Shown here: piece by piece, positions 32,835 to 44,845 of the stretch | How the letters are laid out: each line of letters opens with the position of its first letter | How positions within the stretch are numbered: the stretch's first letter is position 1 | DNA from: Lichtheimia corymbifera B2541 | Taxonomy: Eukaryota > Mucoromycota > Mucoromycetes > Mucorales > Lichtheimiaceae | Reading direction: 5' to 3' | Assembly (NCBI GenBank): GCA_000697475.1 | Contig: JNEU01001169.1 | Coordinates: 62,001-126,000, forward strand | Length of the DNA: 64,000 bases | Notes under the pieces: model-generated | What the model was told of the DNA's origin: nothing | Database searches by the model: none | The model's input: only the letters and a program-made list of their open reading frames with translations | Program-made: the position numbers and the translations under genes

Positions 32835-35786
32835 ATGGTCTTGCCTTCCAATCTTGAACTCGAACGAGCAATCCACTGGTTCAATATCCAGCATCGAAAG
32901 AATTATGGTGCAGACACAGTGAGTAATCGTGCAATGTGTCATGTCGCCGTTTGCTGACCTTTGGTTTTGCGTAGCAGGTACATCCTTTCACTTGACACTC
33001 GCGATCAGCAATCTAACAACAGCGAACCCATTGGCTCCCTTTGACAGCAACAACCACCAACGATCAAAGACATTCTACAGATCTCTGAGCTCCCACCACG
33101 CGTTTTGACTCGTATGTTGAAACGAAATACAAGCTACTGCAGCGACGATACTGATATAGCTGTTCCTGCATTTGGTCGATAGTTCGTGATTCTCCAGTCA
33201 AATGCTTCGTCGACAACAAGCTCCCGGAACAGTTGATCCATGATTACTATCTTGGTAAGGCTGGATTATGACTCAAGAGACTAAAGACGGATCGTATTAA
33301 CATAAGAATGCTTTTTAGCGTTAGTGATGGATTATTTCAAGACCGAGGCACAGCCTATTCTAGAGCGATGGATGACAAACAATGCAAGTACACCTTTTTT
33401 GAACAACAACATGAATATGACTTGGAAAAACTAATACGGGATGAATAGGATATGAGCCTGGAGGAATTCATTTCACAGCTGTATACTATTTATCAAACGA
33501 TTGAGAACCCTCTCAAAATGCCACTGCTTATGTAAGTTTGGCTATATGACGAAGCACAGTCGACTGAAACTAAGTACATCTTTATGCAACAACGACAGCA
33601 ACAGCCCATTAAGCTCTCCAAAGCTGAAAACACATCTCAAGCAAATCTGTTCACGGAATCTGCTCACGACGCTGGCGTCTCGAAAGGCTGAATTCGACAG
33701 AAAGCGGGATGCATTTTACCTTGATGGCTTTGCGTTATTCGAGACACGACGACCTTGTTGGGTGCCTGAGCTACTGAATGGATATGACACGCGTGTGCTC
33801 TATGAAGATCTTGAGAGCGATATACCCTATTTTACCGACGCTGCCACACTTTCTAATCAGCAACTGCAAGCCATCATTGATCGTATCATCAACTCGGGAT
33901 CCGCAATAATGATGGATGAGGATCCACCCGCTTTAGACGACGGCATGATTTCGTTCAAAAACACCTGCCATCAAATCCATGCCCTTGGACTTTCAGCAGA
34001 TATGACACCTCTTGTCCAGAACAGGCTACAAGAAAAACTGACACTGGATGCTGATTGGGTGGATGACATTGGCCAAGAATCGATCCTTGATGATACCATG
34101 CTATGGACACGGCAGGTCTTACTTCCATGGCTCTCGTTTGTTTGGTTGGCACGCGATATAGAGGAAGAGCAGTGGTATGATTTCTTGCGAGCAAAAATCA
34201 AAGTCGAACATCTTGCACGAAAGATATTCTTTGATACAAGGCAAGTATTGCGTAAAAAGACCACTCATGAGGCATTTGTCTAACGATGCATTCAAACATA
34301 GGTTGAGCAGGATTTTCGATATCATCACGGAGTATCCTGCTTCTGAAAGCGTGGTACTCGATCTCAAGGTATATTGCAACTTTCATGGTTCATATCCGTC
34401 CTTTAATATCCTATTCTGCTTTAGCGTATTGCATGCAAGAAACGACCTGAAAAGCTTGGCAACGACAACATCTTATTACATCGAATTAAGGAAGCTGTTC
34501 TTAAAGAGTAAGTGTATAATGCATGCGTGCGTGTAAGAGAGACTTACTAATGGGTGATGGGGTATAGATTTCAAGCGCGACTGTTGAAACTGAGCGTATG
34601 GCCTACAGCGATTCTGCAACAATGCGTGCTATGTGTGCAATGCCTTCGCGAGCTTGATCCATCATGTGACATTCTTTTGCCAATTATTGATAGCGTACGG
34701 ACATATCTCAGGTAACTACCAGAATGAAGGGCCCTGAAGTTAAGGAGAGCTACTTATGGATGACGATTAGAACGAAACGAAATGATGCTGTTGCGGCTGT
34801 TGTGGATATGATACGGGAGGGCGAAGAGTATGGATTATCAGATGATGACATATACACATTCAAGGAGGGAGAGCTCGAAGGCAAAGAAGAAATGGATGAA
34901 CGAGGTGAGTTATGCTCTTAATTGCATGATCTGAAGCACTCTTACTTACAAGAGAAAACAATAGAACGTCTTCGTCGCATTGCTATTGATCCAACTGCCA
35001 TTTTAATCAGCATGTGTGGTTCGGCTGCCGGCTTTGTAAAGGCCTATCAAGCGAAGCTTAGCAAGGAGCTCTTTATGGTGAAAGACTATGACACGGATGA
35101 AGAAATGGCCAAACTTGAACTTCTCAAGCAGCGATTTCCTGCCAACACGATGATGAGCTGCGATATCATGCTCAAGGATCTTGCTGAAAGCAAACGCATT
35201 GACCGGCAGATACACGATGATAACGTGGGAGTACAAGATACATTTCATGGCATGGTTCTTTCACGTCACTATTGGCCTCGGAAAAATGCAGATGATGAGG
35301 ACGACGAGAATGAGGATGAGGACCCGGAAAAACCAGTGCAATTGCATCCTGAAATAGTCCAGTAAGTTGGCATAATGTACCCCTTTATGCATGTGGCTCA
35401 TTGTATATTTCAAAAAAGGTCAATGGAACGATTTGAAGCCCAGTTTAGAGGATACAAGACGGATCGAAAGCTCAAATGGTCACCCACACAAGGATGCATT
35501 ACGGTCGAGCTCGAATTTGGAGATCGAACAGCCGAGTTTAGAGTGGATTCCATCAAAGCATTGGTGATATCTGTTTTCAATGACTCAGGTAATGTGAGAA
35601 TGGACCTTCCTCATTTGTCAGGTGGCTAATTTATGCATAGACCAAGCTTTCACAGATGAGCAAATTGCCGAAACGCTCAATGTGGATGTGGACCTAGTAT
35701 TGGAGGCTCTGGAGTTTTGGGAAAAGGAAGGCGTGCTCGAATTGACAAGCGACGGCGTTTTCCGAGTATTAGACGAAGAGCGGTAG
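32835..35786 (+). CDS. APC2: Anaphase-promoting complex subunit 2 (cullin-homology)
   Basis: Thirteen exons: 32835-32918, 33048-33111, 33183-33254, 33319-33383, 33449-33531, 33575-34240, 34302-34368, 34425-34507, 34568-34711, 34771-34904, 34965-35361, 35419-35588 and 35641-35786, giving 724 residues. The C-terminal half is the cullin-homology region, with MVLSRHYWP and FRGYKTDRKLKW. The winged-helix end reads SVFNDS...DQAFTDEQIAETL...EKEGVLEL. APC2 scaffolds the RING subunit APC11 in the APC/C, which ubiquitinates securin and mitotic cyclins. Two introns (33384-33448 and 34241-34301) are GC-AG with GCAAGT donors; only these joins keep the frame and the conserved sequence. The first two exons are uncertain, and the 43-nt intron 33532-33574 may instead end about 25 bases later. 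Confidence 0.87.
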
Positions 35787-36033
35787 TTATTATATATTGT
35801 ACATCATCATCGATACATAAAAAACAAAGTTGATTGATTTTGCTTCTTTATACAACAACATATATACGTGCATATGAAACTACTATAATATGACCGGCAT
35901 AACAAACAACACCAACATATACAAAAAAAAAGTGCATAATAAACGAATCTAAATGAGAGAGAGAGGGAAAAAAGAGCATACCATCGCCTTGATGAAACTA
36001 TATACATTGCATATATGTGTAAAACTTGTTTGA

Positions 36034-37408
36034 TCACGTTGATCTTGGCCCTGTTCGCTTGGGTGGTTCTTGTACGTTGGTATCCGGTGGTAAAACATGT
36101 CTGCTATGTGATTTCCCAATAAGTTCAACCATGCATGGATCTATACATATGTAAAAAGACACCTACCCTGATGAAGGAATGACAGGCGAATGCAGATAAC
36201 TCTTTTGTTGCGAATGATGCGCTGGAGTAGGAGGTGGCCATTGTATAGGGCTATTTCCAGTTAAGGGCGTGGCAGGAAATAAGTTGGGTGCTGGTGGTAA
36301 GGGTGGTTGTGGATGATAGTGCATAGATTGATGATAGTATTCTGGATATAGAAACATAGAATTGGACGACGACGACGACGATGAGGGTGCGATGGATGAA
36401 TTGACAACGGGTGGCTCAGGTGGCAAATGCGCTGGCATACGAATATTGTGATTGTACTGCGAAATGGGAGGCGTGGGTGGTGGACCAGAAGTGTAGGGCT
36501 GCATTTGTTCCTGTAGTAAATTGATTTCTTAATATCCGGCTTAAAGTAAAGAGTGGTGTATACATACCTCAGGCATATAAACAGGGCGATAGGGCATCAT
36601 GGATGAAGCTTGCGAATGACGATTATTAGGATGGGGCGGTGTATCAACACGATACAAATCATGCATGCGTTGCTGTTGTTGTTGTATGTACATATCCGGT
36701 GTCTGCAGTGGCTGATGCTGCGATTGATCTTGTATCGGTACCTGCAGATCCATTGTATGTACTGACGTTTGGCTGTCATCAATGTAGTCATCGTCGTCGT
36801 CATCATCGTCATCGTCGTTGTTGTTGTGGTGGTTATTACGCTGATACTTTTTGCCACTTTTCATAGTGCCATTGGTATGTCCTGGCATCGCCTTTTGCTG
36901 TTGTTGTTTCTTCTTCTCCATGGCTTCTTCTTTGAGTCTTATAGCTTCAGCAAACTACAATGGGTCATATATGTTAGTGCTTTTTCATTGTTGTCTTGGG
37001 TACGACTTACGTCTTTGTTTGTTTTTCCTTCAAATGGCTTATCATACTAGTATTCAGGTCCATCTTTAGTCATGCCATCGTTACAAGCCATTGATTTATC
37101 TATATCTTACCTCTGTGTACTTCATCAGAATACGATCGATTTGTGTGCTAGAGTATTGAACTAGCTTTCCATGTGCGTTGAAAATGATCAAGGCCACTTC
37201 ACAATTGCACAACACGCTCAATTCGTATGCTTTCTTCATTAATCCATGCTTGCGTTTGAGAAAGGTGACCTATGTTGATGATGCCATCCACCACGTGTGT
37301 ATGTGAGTTTTTCGATCTTGCTTTGTTTACCGAGTCTCGTTCTATTTTTTTTACCTGACGATTGCGATCATCTTGGATTGGTTGGATTTTGATCTTTTTA
37401 CGGCCCAT
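36034..37408 (-). CDS. MADS-box transcription factor, Rlm1/MEF2 type
   Basis: Exons in gene order 37355-37408, 37111-37269, 37011-37046, 36568-36954, 36167-36510 and 36034-36103 give 349 residues. The MADS box spans residues 1-60: [18 protein letters not shown] joins [20 protein letters not shown] across intron 1. The MEF2-like extension is [15 protein letters not shown]. The remainder is polyQ, a run of ten Asp, and proline-rich stretches (PPPTPP, PPLPPAP), probably activation domains. In yeasts, Rlm1 is the nuclear target of the cell-wall-integrity MAP kinase downstream of Rho1. Two Rho1 GEFs sit elsewhere in this window, but no direct link is shown. Its 3' end converges on APC2, 247 bases away. 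Confidence 0.88.
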
Positions 37409-37487
37409 ATCACAAAGCAAAATCAGCAGTGGGAGAGAGAAAAGAAAAGGGAGAGAACAGACGTGAATGACAGGACACACTGCCTGG

Positions 37488-37495
37488 TATTTATA
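37488..37495 (-). promoter_or_regulatory. TATA-like box of the MADS-box gene
   Basis: TATAAATA on the minus strand, about 80 bases before the ATG. Confidence 0.35.
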
Positions 37496-39792
37496 TTTTT
37501 GAAACGCAGCAACAAGCGGTACGGTAGCCGATTGAGCAGTTGGAGTGGACGAGTGCACGCTGTTTTTCGCGCACGCTCATACATCGTCATAACCTTACAC
37601 TCACACCCACACACCCACGATTTGACCCAGGAGTTTTTTTCGGTTTTGCATGCTGACCACACTGGCTGGCATCATCATCAAAGTTACACAAGCTATGTGC
37701 CAAAAATACATACTCGAGATGTTGCCATGTACCACTCGAGCATTTCTGCCACGTAAAAAAAGGGGGAAACGCTACCCTTAATAGACTTTGTTGCACAAGT
37801 TGAATGAAGCTTCGTTCCGGCAATGTTATTGCCTTGTTGTTGCTGTTGTTGTAAAATCTCAGGTGAGACCCTGTGTGAGAAAAAAAAAGCGCGATGATCA
37901 ATAGCATCGGATTACTACTACTGCCAAGGTCATTGCCATTGTCACTCATCATGTAAACATATCATGAGCATAATGTTCATTGTTATTATAGTCATTATGT
38001 AGCATTGATCTTTTTTTGTTCCAACGGATAAAGCCACCACCAACATGATTGTTATTTCAGCACATGGAGCACGACGACGATCGTCGATTTTGAGTTATTG
38101 TATTAAAAACGTACTGCAGTTATAAATAGTGTATCCTTTTATTGCATCCACCGTGCATGGTTACTGGATGATGAATTCACCCGGTTGTCCAGGGGAGAGG
38201 GCAGGGGAGAATTGAATGAGAGAAGGTGTGAGATACAAAATGAGGCAAGGATATAAGGTGATTAGGCTGTCTGACACACAACGCTTTTTTCTAATTTTGG
38301 GCTCCAACAAAGTGGATGCTCGCGTGGACATGTGCATAATTGCATGTGGAGCAACACCTTGTATGTCCATGCACATTCTCATGGGTAATCCCCTTTCTTT
38401 TTCCTTTAACGGATGATACGCCATGTAGTTATTTCTCGTGCTTAATTCGAGGTCTTCAGCCCCATCCCACCATGTCATTTAACAGGGCCAATAGATTGAA
38501 ACGGAGCCCAGTGTGTGTGTGCGTGTGTGTGTGGTGTAGTAAAGAGGCACTAATAACTTTTTTTAATGACAGAGGCAGACACCACGTATCCGCGGCTAAT
38601 GATATAATTGGCATTGTGGCGTATATACAACCACCGGTATCCGACACGCCTAATTGCGCACAACATACTGCAACCACCAACCATGCACAGGTTTCTGATC
38701 TGAGACAACCCCATTTGCTAACAAGACCCCACCATGCTGTCATACATGCCTAAATACCCAACGTGGTTGAAAAGGCAAATACCCTTATGACAATGCATTT
38801 TCATTTATAGCTCTTGTAGGATGGTACATGTACCTGAACATGACTTCTCCATGTTCAAAGGCGTGCATAGTAGTCGCAGTGCCACTACGTATGTTACTGA
38901 TGCTCCGTCCAAAACTCCTATTGTTTCTTCCCCCGTGCCACGATCTTTGTTACTGCGTATGACATCTACTCCCATACTACCACTCGTCGGGTGTACCTAT
39001 TTTAAAACGAGTGTATCCTTGCAAGTGACTGTTACCATGCTTACATAAAGGAGACGGTTATTGAAAAAGGGGTGGGTGTGTGGATGATGCCTTTTACGAG
39101 TGGCGGGACAAAGAAGTAGACAAGATGTCTGTGCACACAATCTGCGGTGGCGACCGGGCATAAGGAATAGTGGTTGACGTGGATTACAAGTGAAACGGTG
39201 GTACAGCTACGCCACACACACGCTAGTCTAATTGACAATGAACATCCATCATCCACATGGCATATTACTTTATACTTCATTGTGGCGATTCCCCAATAAA
39301 ACATAAACTTGGCCATACATTGATTGAAATAAAAATACATTTGCTGTATCTTCCTTGGTTAATTCATTGTTACACCAGACCCTGTATGTCATCATCATCA
39401 TTAAGATACACCAATCAATGGAAAAAAGAAGAGCAATGATATGTTTGAAATTGATTTTTTTCACCTTATACAGAATCGAAATGACAAAAAGATCAAAACT
39501 ATGGTAAAGTGTATTAAAGAAGAAGCGAAGCGTGACGAATAAAGAAAAAAAAACTGAAAAGGACATGCTCGAAATGCTTAATTAGTTTATCAGGTAAACA
39601 GCCATAGAGAACAAGCTTAGCAGTGGTGCCGAAACTCATTCAGAAAGAAATAATTCATCCCTCGTTGAAATAAAAGAAAAAATAGAGAGAGGATGAAGGT
39701 AAGCCTTGGGGGGAATCTTGAGTGTTATGGATGGTTTGAAAGTTTTGTGCATGCGTATGGGTTTGAAGGTGTTGTGTGTGTGATGAAAACTT
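37496..39792. other. Intergenic region, no gene seen
   Basis: 2.3 kb between two minus-strand genes. Open frames are short and low-complexity (CA- and AT-rich tracts around 37600 and 38510). No RNA gene was recognised. Confidence 0.45.
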
Positions 39793-40856
39793 TTACATGG
39801 CGCCCATTTGGTACATTCGGTCAAGGGCTTGCTTTTGCAGCACCGAATCTTGGAACCTGGATGATGATCATGATAAGAGGTCAGCTCATCATTTCTACTA
39901 CCACTACTACTATTCACGCCACACCACTTACTTTCGTAGTTGTTCATTTTCATGCACTAATCGTTCAAGTTCGGATAGCAATGCAGCTTGTGTACTTTTG
40001 AGATGTGTCAAGTGTTGGACAGCTAGTAGTAGAATGAAATGTGTTAAAGGGGGGGTGTGTGATATAATTATAGAAACCGGGTATCCATGGAAACCACCCC
40101 AAACTTACTTCGATGGAGCAAGGTAGCTTTGCTCATCTTTTTGTTGCCACATCCAGGCAAATGTTGTCGTAGTTCATCAAACCCATCCTTGATCTGGGCA
40201 CGCCTTTTTTGTTCAGATTGAATATGGATCTGACGACGCATCTCTGCAGCTGATAAACCGCTTTCAGGATCGTTGCCATTGTTATCCAAATCATCCGAAG
40301 AGCCATCCTGTTCATCGTCCCGTTGATGTCGTTTACGCTTTTTGCTGTTTGAAGTGCCATTCTCATACGTCTCCTTTGAGTACTGATGAAACTCGGGCAA
40401 GAATGACTCTGGTAGCTTGTTCACTTGTGCCAGCTTTTCCGAGATGACTTGACCAGCAGGTGGTGCTGCAGTGGTAGTCGGAGAACAGGAAAGAAGCGGG
40501 GGAGTCGTAACAGGGGGAGAGTGCACCACTGACAAGCAAGAAGATGAAGACGACTCATCTGGGCTCGAAGGTAAAAAGGCTTGATGCTGTTGATGATGAT
40601 CCAAGGCTGTGCCCGTAGTAGTCGTAGGAATAGGCATCGCACCCAACGCTGCGGCTGCAGTGGCTGTAGCAGTAACAGGCTCGCACATGTAACCCATACC
40701 ATCTAATATGACATGTTAAAAATCTCTCTACTTTCACTTGCAAATGTCACTTTTCTTACCTGAAGGATATAGCTGCGCGTCATACGACTCGAGCTTGGGA
40801 ACATCGGTGTAGGTGTTGGAAATGATGTATTCGTCAAAACCAAAGTCAGATTCCAT
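39793..40856 (-). CDS. bHLH leucine-zipper transcription factor, MLX-like
   Basis: Exons in gene order 40760-40856, 40109-40702, 39932-40022 and 39793-39856 give 281 residues. A Ser/Thr/Ala-rich N-terminus leads to a nuclear-localisation-like KKRKRHQR, then the basic helix-loop-helix (about 175-235). The basic region RRQIHIQSEQKRRAQIKDGF has the His-Glu-Arg pattern that recognises E-boxes. The loop is short, and helix 2 (KATLLHRTVQHLTHLKS) is split by an intron. A heptad zipper follows (LLSELERLVHENEQLRK). The closest animal relatives by pattern are MLX/MAX-type proteins, which act as dimers on CACGTG-like sites. Target genes cannot be inferred here. Confidence 0.85.
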
Positions 40857-43622
40857 TGCTGTTGTTTGCGGTTCGGGAATGAAGTGAGAGAGGGAAGAAA
40901 GGGAGATTGCTCAACGAAAAGGTTGTAAACGAGGTGTGTGTGTGAGTGTGTGTGTGATTATAAAGAGGCAAAGGGCAAGAGTTGGTTACTATCGTTTGGT
41001 GCGTGTGCTAGGAAGTAAGTAAACCAACAAAGAGGGAATAAGGACAACGGTAAAGAGTGATTGCTGTCGAGAGAGAGAGGGTTGTTTGTTTAAGGGAGTG
41101 TGAGTGGGCTGAAAGAAGAGAGCGAGAAGCTGTGAAGGACAGTAAGTGTGTGAGAGAGGGAAGAAAGGAATAAGGCGATGGAATGGGACATGGATCGTAT
41201 TTTGCTTTTTAACGTGGTACAGACTTGGAAATCTTTTCTTTTACCTCCTGCTCCCTTTACACAAATGTATGTGGATAGCGGTGCTCATAGGATGATGGGT
41301 GAATACATGATAATATAGCATGTAAGTCAATCACAAGGGGGGGAGGGAAGGTTGACAGACCCGCCTGTTCTTGGATTACCCAATGTGTTCCTGAATGATG
41401 ATGGTGATGATGATGATGACGCTTTTACTACTACGACCACAACGACCTGCACTCACTGTATGACTCCCTTATTTCCTTCTCCCCTTCTCCCTTACTCCCA
41501 GATCCATCTTCCATCTTGTTCATCCCTTGCCACTATTCAAAAATTATATCACTCTCCTTCCTATTCTAGTGGCAAGCGGGCTTCTTCTCCTGCAATAAAA
41601 GAACTGACACTAAGCCTTAAGGTCCCATATAAAACCCAATCACCGTTTCGGAGACCAATCCTCAAGTCCGCCTACCCTTACTCTACTACTACACACACAC
41701 TCTCCATGGATATGACAATACTTGATAGCGAATGGCAGACAAGATGATCTCAGTCAAAGCACCAATGCTGTGTTGCATTAATTGACACGCCATGTATTCA
41801 AAATACCATGTATTTAAACGATTTCGCCTTAATGCTGCAGCATGATGATGTTGCATGAATCATCCTTTTTCAAATTTACGAGCATAGCCCTCTTCACATC
41901 CCTCGAGCAAAACCATGATGCGTAGCTCTAAACCTAAAAATCTTTACTATCCTCCTGTGTCAATGGGTCATGGTGGTATGTGAACCTGTTTCGATACTCA
42001 TGTCGTTTGTCCAACATCATCATGCATGTAGTGTCACACAATCTGTACGCTGAGTTGCATTTGAGGAAACTCATATCTCCATTACACGCACGGCGCTTTG
42101 GCCCGAGCATTTTCTTCTTCGTTCTTTCTCCTCCTCTCCCATGTCCCTTTGTAGACGAAAAGGAAATTCTGTAAAGACATAAATGACATTGGCTATCCTA
42201 TATAACATGCATCTAATATGTAAACAAGGGGGGTTAAGCCTAGCTGTCAATGTGATAAGCGCGGCTTTGACGCTTGTCATTTATAAAGATGATCTTTCTT
42301 TCTACTTTTTCAAAGTTGCTTTACCGATCTCCCCACCATATCCACCCCCCTTTTGCCCTGCTCCGATACAAGTCTAGCATGTACAGGTAAATGGATTGGA
42401 TACCAATTAATAACAGGCCTCTAGAATCTATTCTTGTACATCGTATGGTTTTTTGAGCATGCAACATAAAGCCCATTCTATGCCACAAACGACAATGCTG
42501 CTACCATCAGTGGTATTTGTTTGATGATACAATGACGCACAGATCTTTTGTGGCAGTTGCTGGAACAAAGAATTGAGGCGGCGTTTCGTACGTACATTGT
42601 TGCCCCTGTAAATTCGATGGTGGTTGCCTAATTCCTTCAAAGGGCATACCGTTACTCTTACTGAGCCAACTCATGTATACTCTAAGATTTCCCTGTTACG
42701 GTGACGCATGAATCGTTTTTGGGCGATTGGGTGATACAGTGGTTAGTCCTCGTAGAAAAATGTGTGTGTGTGCGTGTGTGAACGGCTTTCAATATCCGAG
42801 ATTACTTTCCTTCTACAGTATCTTGTATGAGCGAAAAAAGACAAGCTGCCTATGAATTGTGAGCCGATATTTTAACCACCAGATCGATCTCGAAATTGTT
42901 GTTTGATGAAATGAGCACGTATCACATTCCCAATCCTTGCACACAAACGCTTCATTAAGCAATTGACAGGAAGGTATACATACGCCTTGTCGAAATTCAA
43001 TACAAGCCATAATTCTACGCGTGGTAATTTCATGCACAATAGTAGTGTTTACGTGGCTCGTGCACATCATGTTAATGTCAAATATAGTTAACGAAGTGCT
43101 TCAAAAGAAGTATCTACTGACCCCTCTATGCTACAAGCGATGATCACGCAATATTGGAGCCCAAGGTTACACGCACAAGACAGGTCGGCTTGTTGTAATA
43201 GATGCTTCTCTGGAAGCCACAAATGCACCAATGGCACGTTGTTCATTATAAAGGTGGCTTCTTGAGAATGAGATTGCATTCTTTTTCTTTCAAAAGTGCT
43301 AGAAGTCACGATGATAGACATGTGCTTATTGCCCCAAAAGCTATTATGTACCAGTCGGAGTGGTGGATTCATGCTGCTGTTAAAAGTTTGCATGAATATG
43401 TTTCACTTTTTCATATGTGTGGGGAAACGATCATCAAAAGATCATCAGCACTGAGGCGGTGTTTGCTTGAAAACAGTCATACATACAATGAATGACTACA
43501 GATGCAAGTCGCTTTATTTAATGTTTGTTTACGTGACAGCTCTCCAGATGACCAAACTCTAGATAGTAGGCAGGTGTTACAAATGTGGGTGAATCCTGGA
43601 AAAGTTTCAAATGCCCAAATGC
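40857..43622. other. Intergenic region, no gene seen
   Basis: A long gap (2.8 kb) between the divergent bHLH and ferritin genes. It begins with a GT/GA-rich leader of the bHLH gene (40910-41170) and contains C-rich low-complexity DNA around 41.4-41.7 kb. A 131-codon frame at 41352-41747 lacks motifs. No RNA gene was recognised. Confidence 0.45.
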
Positions 43623-43630
43623 TATATAAA
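43623..43630 (+). promoter_or_regulatory. TATA-like box of the ferritin gene
   Basis: TATATAAA 59 bases before the ferritin ATG. Confidence 0.4.
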
Positions 43631-43688
43631 TGCGCTTGTTGCGTTGTTATTCTTTTTTCTCATTTGCTCCTTTTACTTTTACACCACG

Positions 43689-44516
43689 ATGGTCAACGCG
43701 TCTATTGCAAAGCAAAACTTTTCGACTGAGGCTGAAGATGTCATCAACCGCCAAATTCAGATAGACCAAATTGCCCAACAGCAATACCTTTCAACTGCAG
43801 CCTACTTTGGACGTGACGATATTGCTCTCCCTGTACCGTTTTATAGTGTCTTTGGATCTCATACCATGTTACTCATAACATTGTTTAGGGATTGGAAAAG
43901 CACTTTTTAGAGCAAGCTGAGCGTGAAGGTGAACGTGTACAGCTTTTGATTGATTATCAAGAAACGCGTGGTGGGGTTGCCTTGATTAAAGATGTTCCTC
44001 AACCCAAAGTAGGTTGCGATGGAAAAGATCGAAGAGGCACTTCAATGATATCTAATGTATAATGATAGGCTGAATATGGAACTGCAAACATAGCTATTGG
44101 TACGCGTTGTTTTTAGAAAAATGGTGGTGATGATTCCATTACTAGTACTGACAAATGAGGACCTGCTGATAATGATGTTAGAGGCCAGCCTTGTTCTTGA
44201 GAAGGAGGTGAACGAGTCGCTTTTGAATATGACGCGTGTTGCTATTAATTCAGACGATCGAGAATTCAAACACTACTTGAAGTAAGCCTGTAGTTCGCTT
44301 GTTTACGATATGCGCATGACCTAGCAGGAGCCTAATACTATCTTGGCTTGCTTGTAACACAACAGGAGCAAACATTTGACGGAACGTGTGAATGCCATTG
44401 AAAAAGTGTGCAAGGGATTGACTCAATTACAACGTACCAAAGGTGAAGGGCTTGGATTGCATCTCTTTGATCAAGCAATTTACCATAATGATGGCGAATT
44501 TACTGTTGGAAAATAA
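43689..44516 (+). CDS. Ferritin subunit
   Basis: Exons 43689-43832, 43889-44008, 44069-44099, 44182-44281 and 44366-44516 give 181 residues, close to animal H-ferritin (183). The four-helix pattern is clear: VINRQIQIDQIAQQQYLSTA, YFGRDDIALPGLEKHFLEQA, the YQETRGG loop, EASLVLEKEVNESLL, and a C-terminal EGLGLHLFDQ helix. The acceptor at 44181 was chosen because it restores the helix C sequence without gap. Ferritin shells store iron in the cytosol. By alignment to human H-chain, the ferroxidase ligands are D26 (for E27), Y33 (Y34), E61 (E62), R64 (for H65), E105 (E107) and R139 (for Q141), so two ligands are replaced by Arg. It may be a non-catalytic or specialised subunit. Confidence 0.88.
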
Positions 44517-44845
44517 AGTATGGTTGTCATAACTTTTATGTATAAATGCACTCCTCCATCCCAGTATTCAACAGTAGCTGAAGAAATAAAATCCATAGAA
44601 ACACGTATGTACTGCCTGACTACTAGCAAACATCAATTTCCTTATAACAATCTTCCATCATGCATGCTGCGTAACATCACTGCAAGCTCAACATTTACAA
44701 GCGTGTATGTATGTATGGGGTGATTACTATATCAGTGACCCCGAAAGGGTCTCCTGGCAGAGCATGGAAGCCTTATCACGCACTTTAGGAACGACGTATT
44801 CATATCACATCTTTGTTCTTTTCTTTCTTTTATTTGTTCCTGACA

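Noticed and set aside
41352..41747. A 131-codon frame rich in Thr, Ser and Pro
   Set aside because: Simple-sequence composition; starts in a GAT repeat; no motif.
42720..42760. Stretch resembling a tRNA A-box (GATACAGTGGTTAGTCC)
   Set aside because: No B-box or foldable acceptor stem follows at the needed distance.
44100..44145. A 46-nt intron in the ferritin gene with acceptor at 44145
   Set aside because: It keeps the frame but adds residues with no place in the ferritin fold; the acceptor at 44181 restores helix C exactly.
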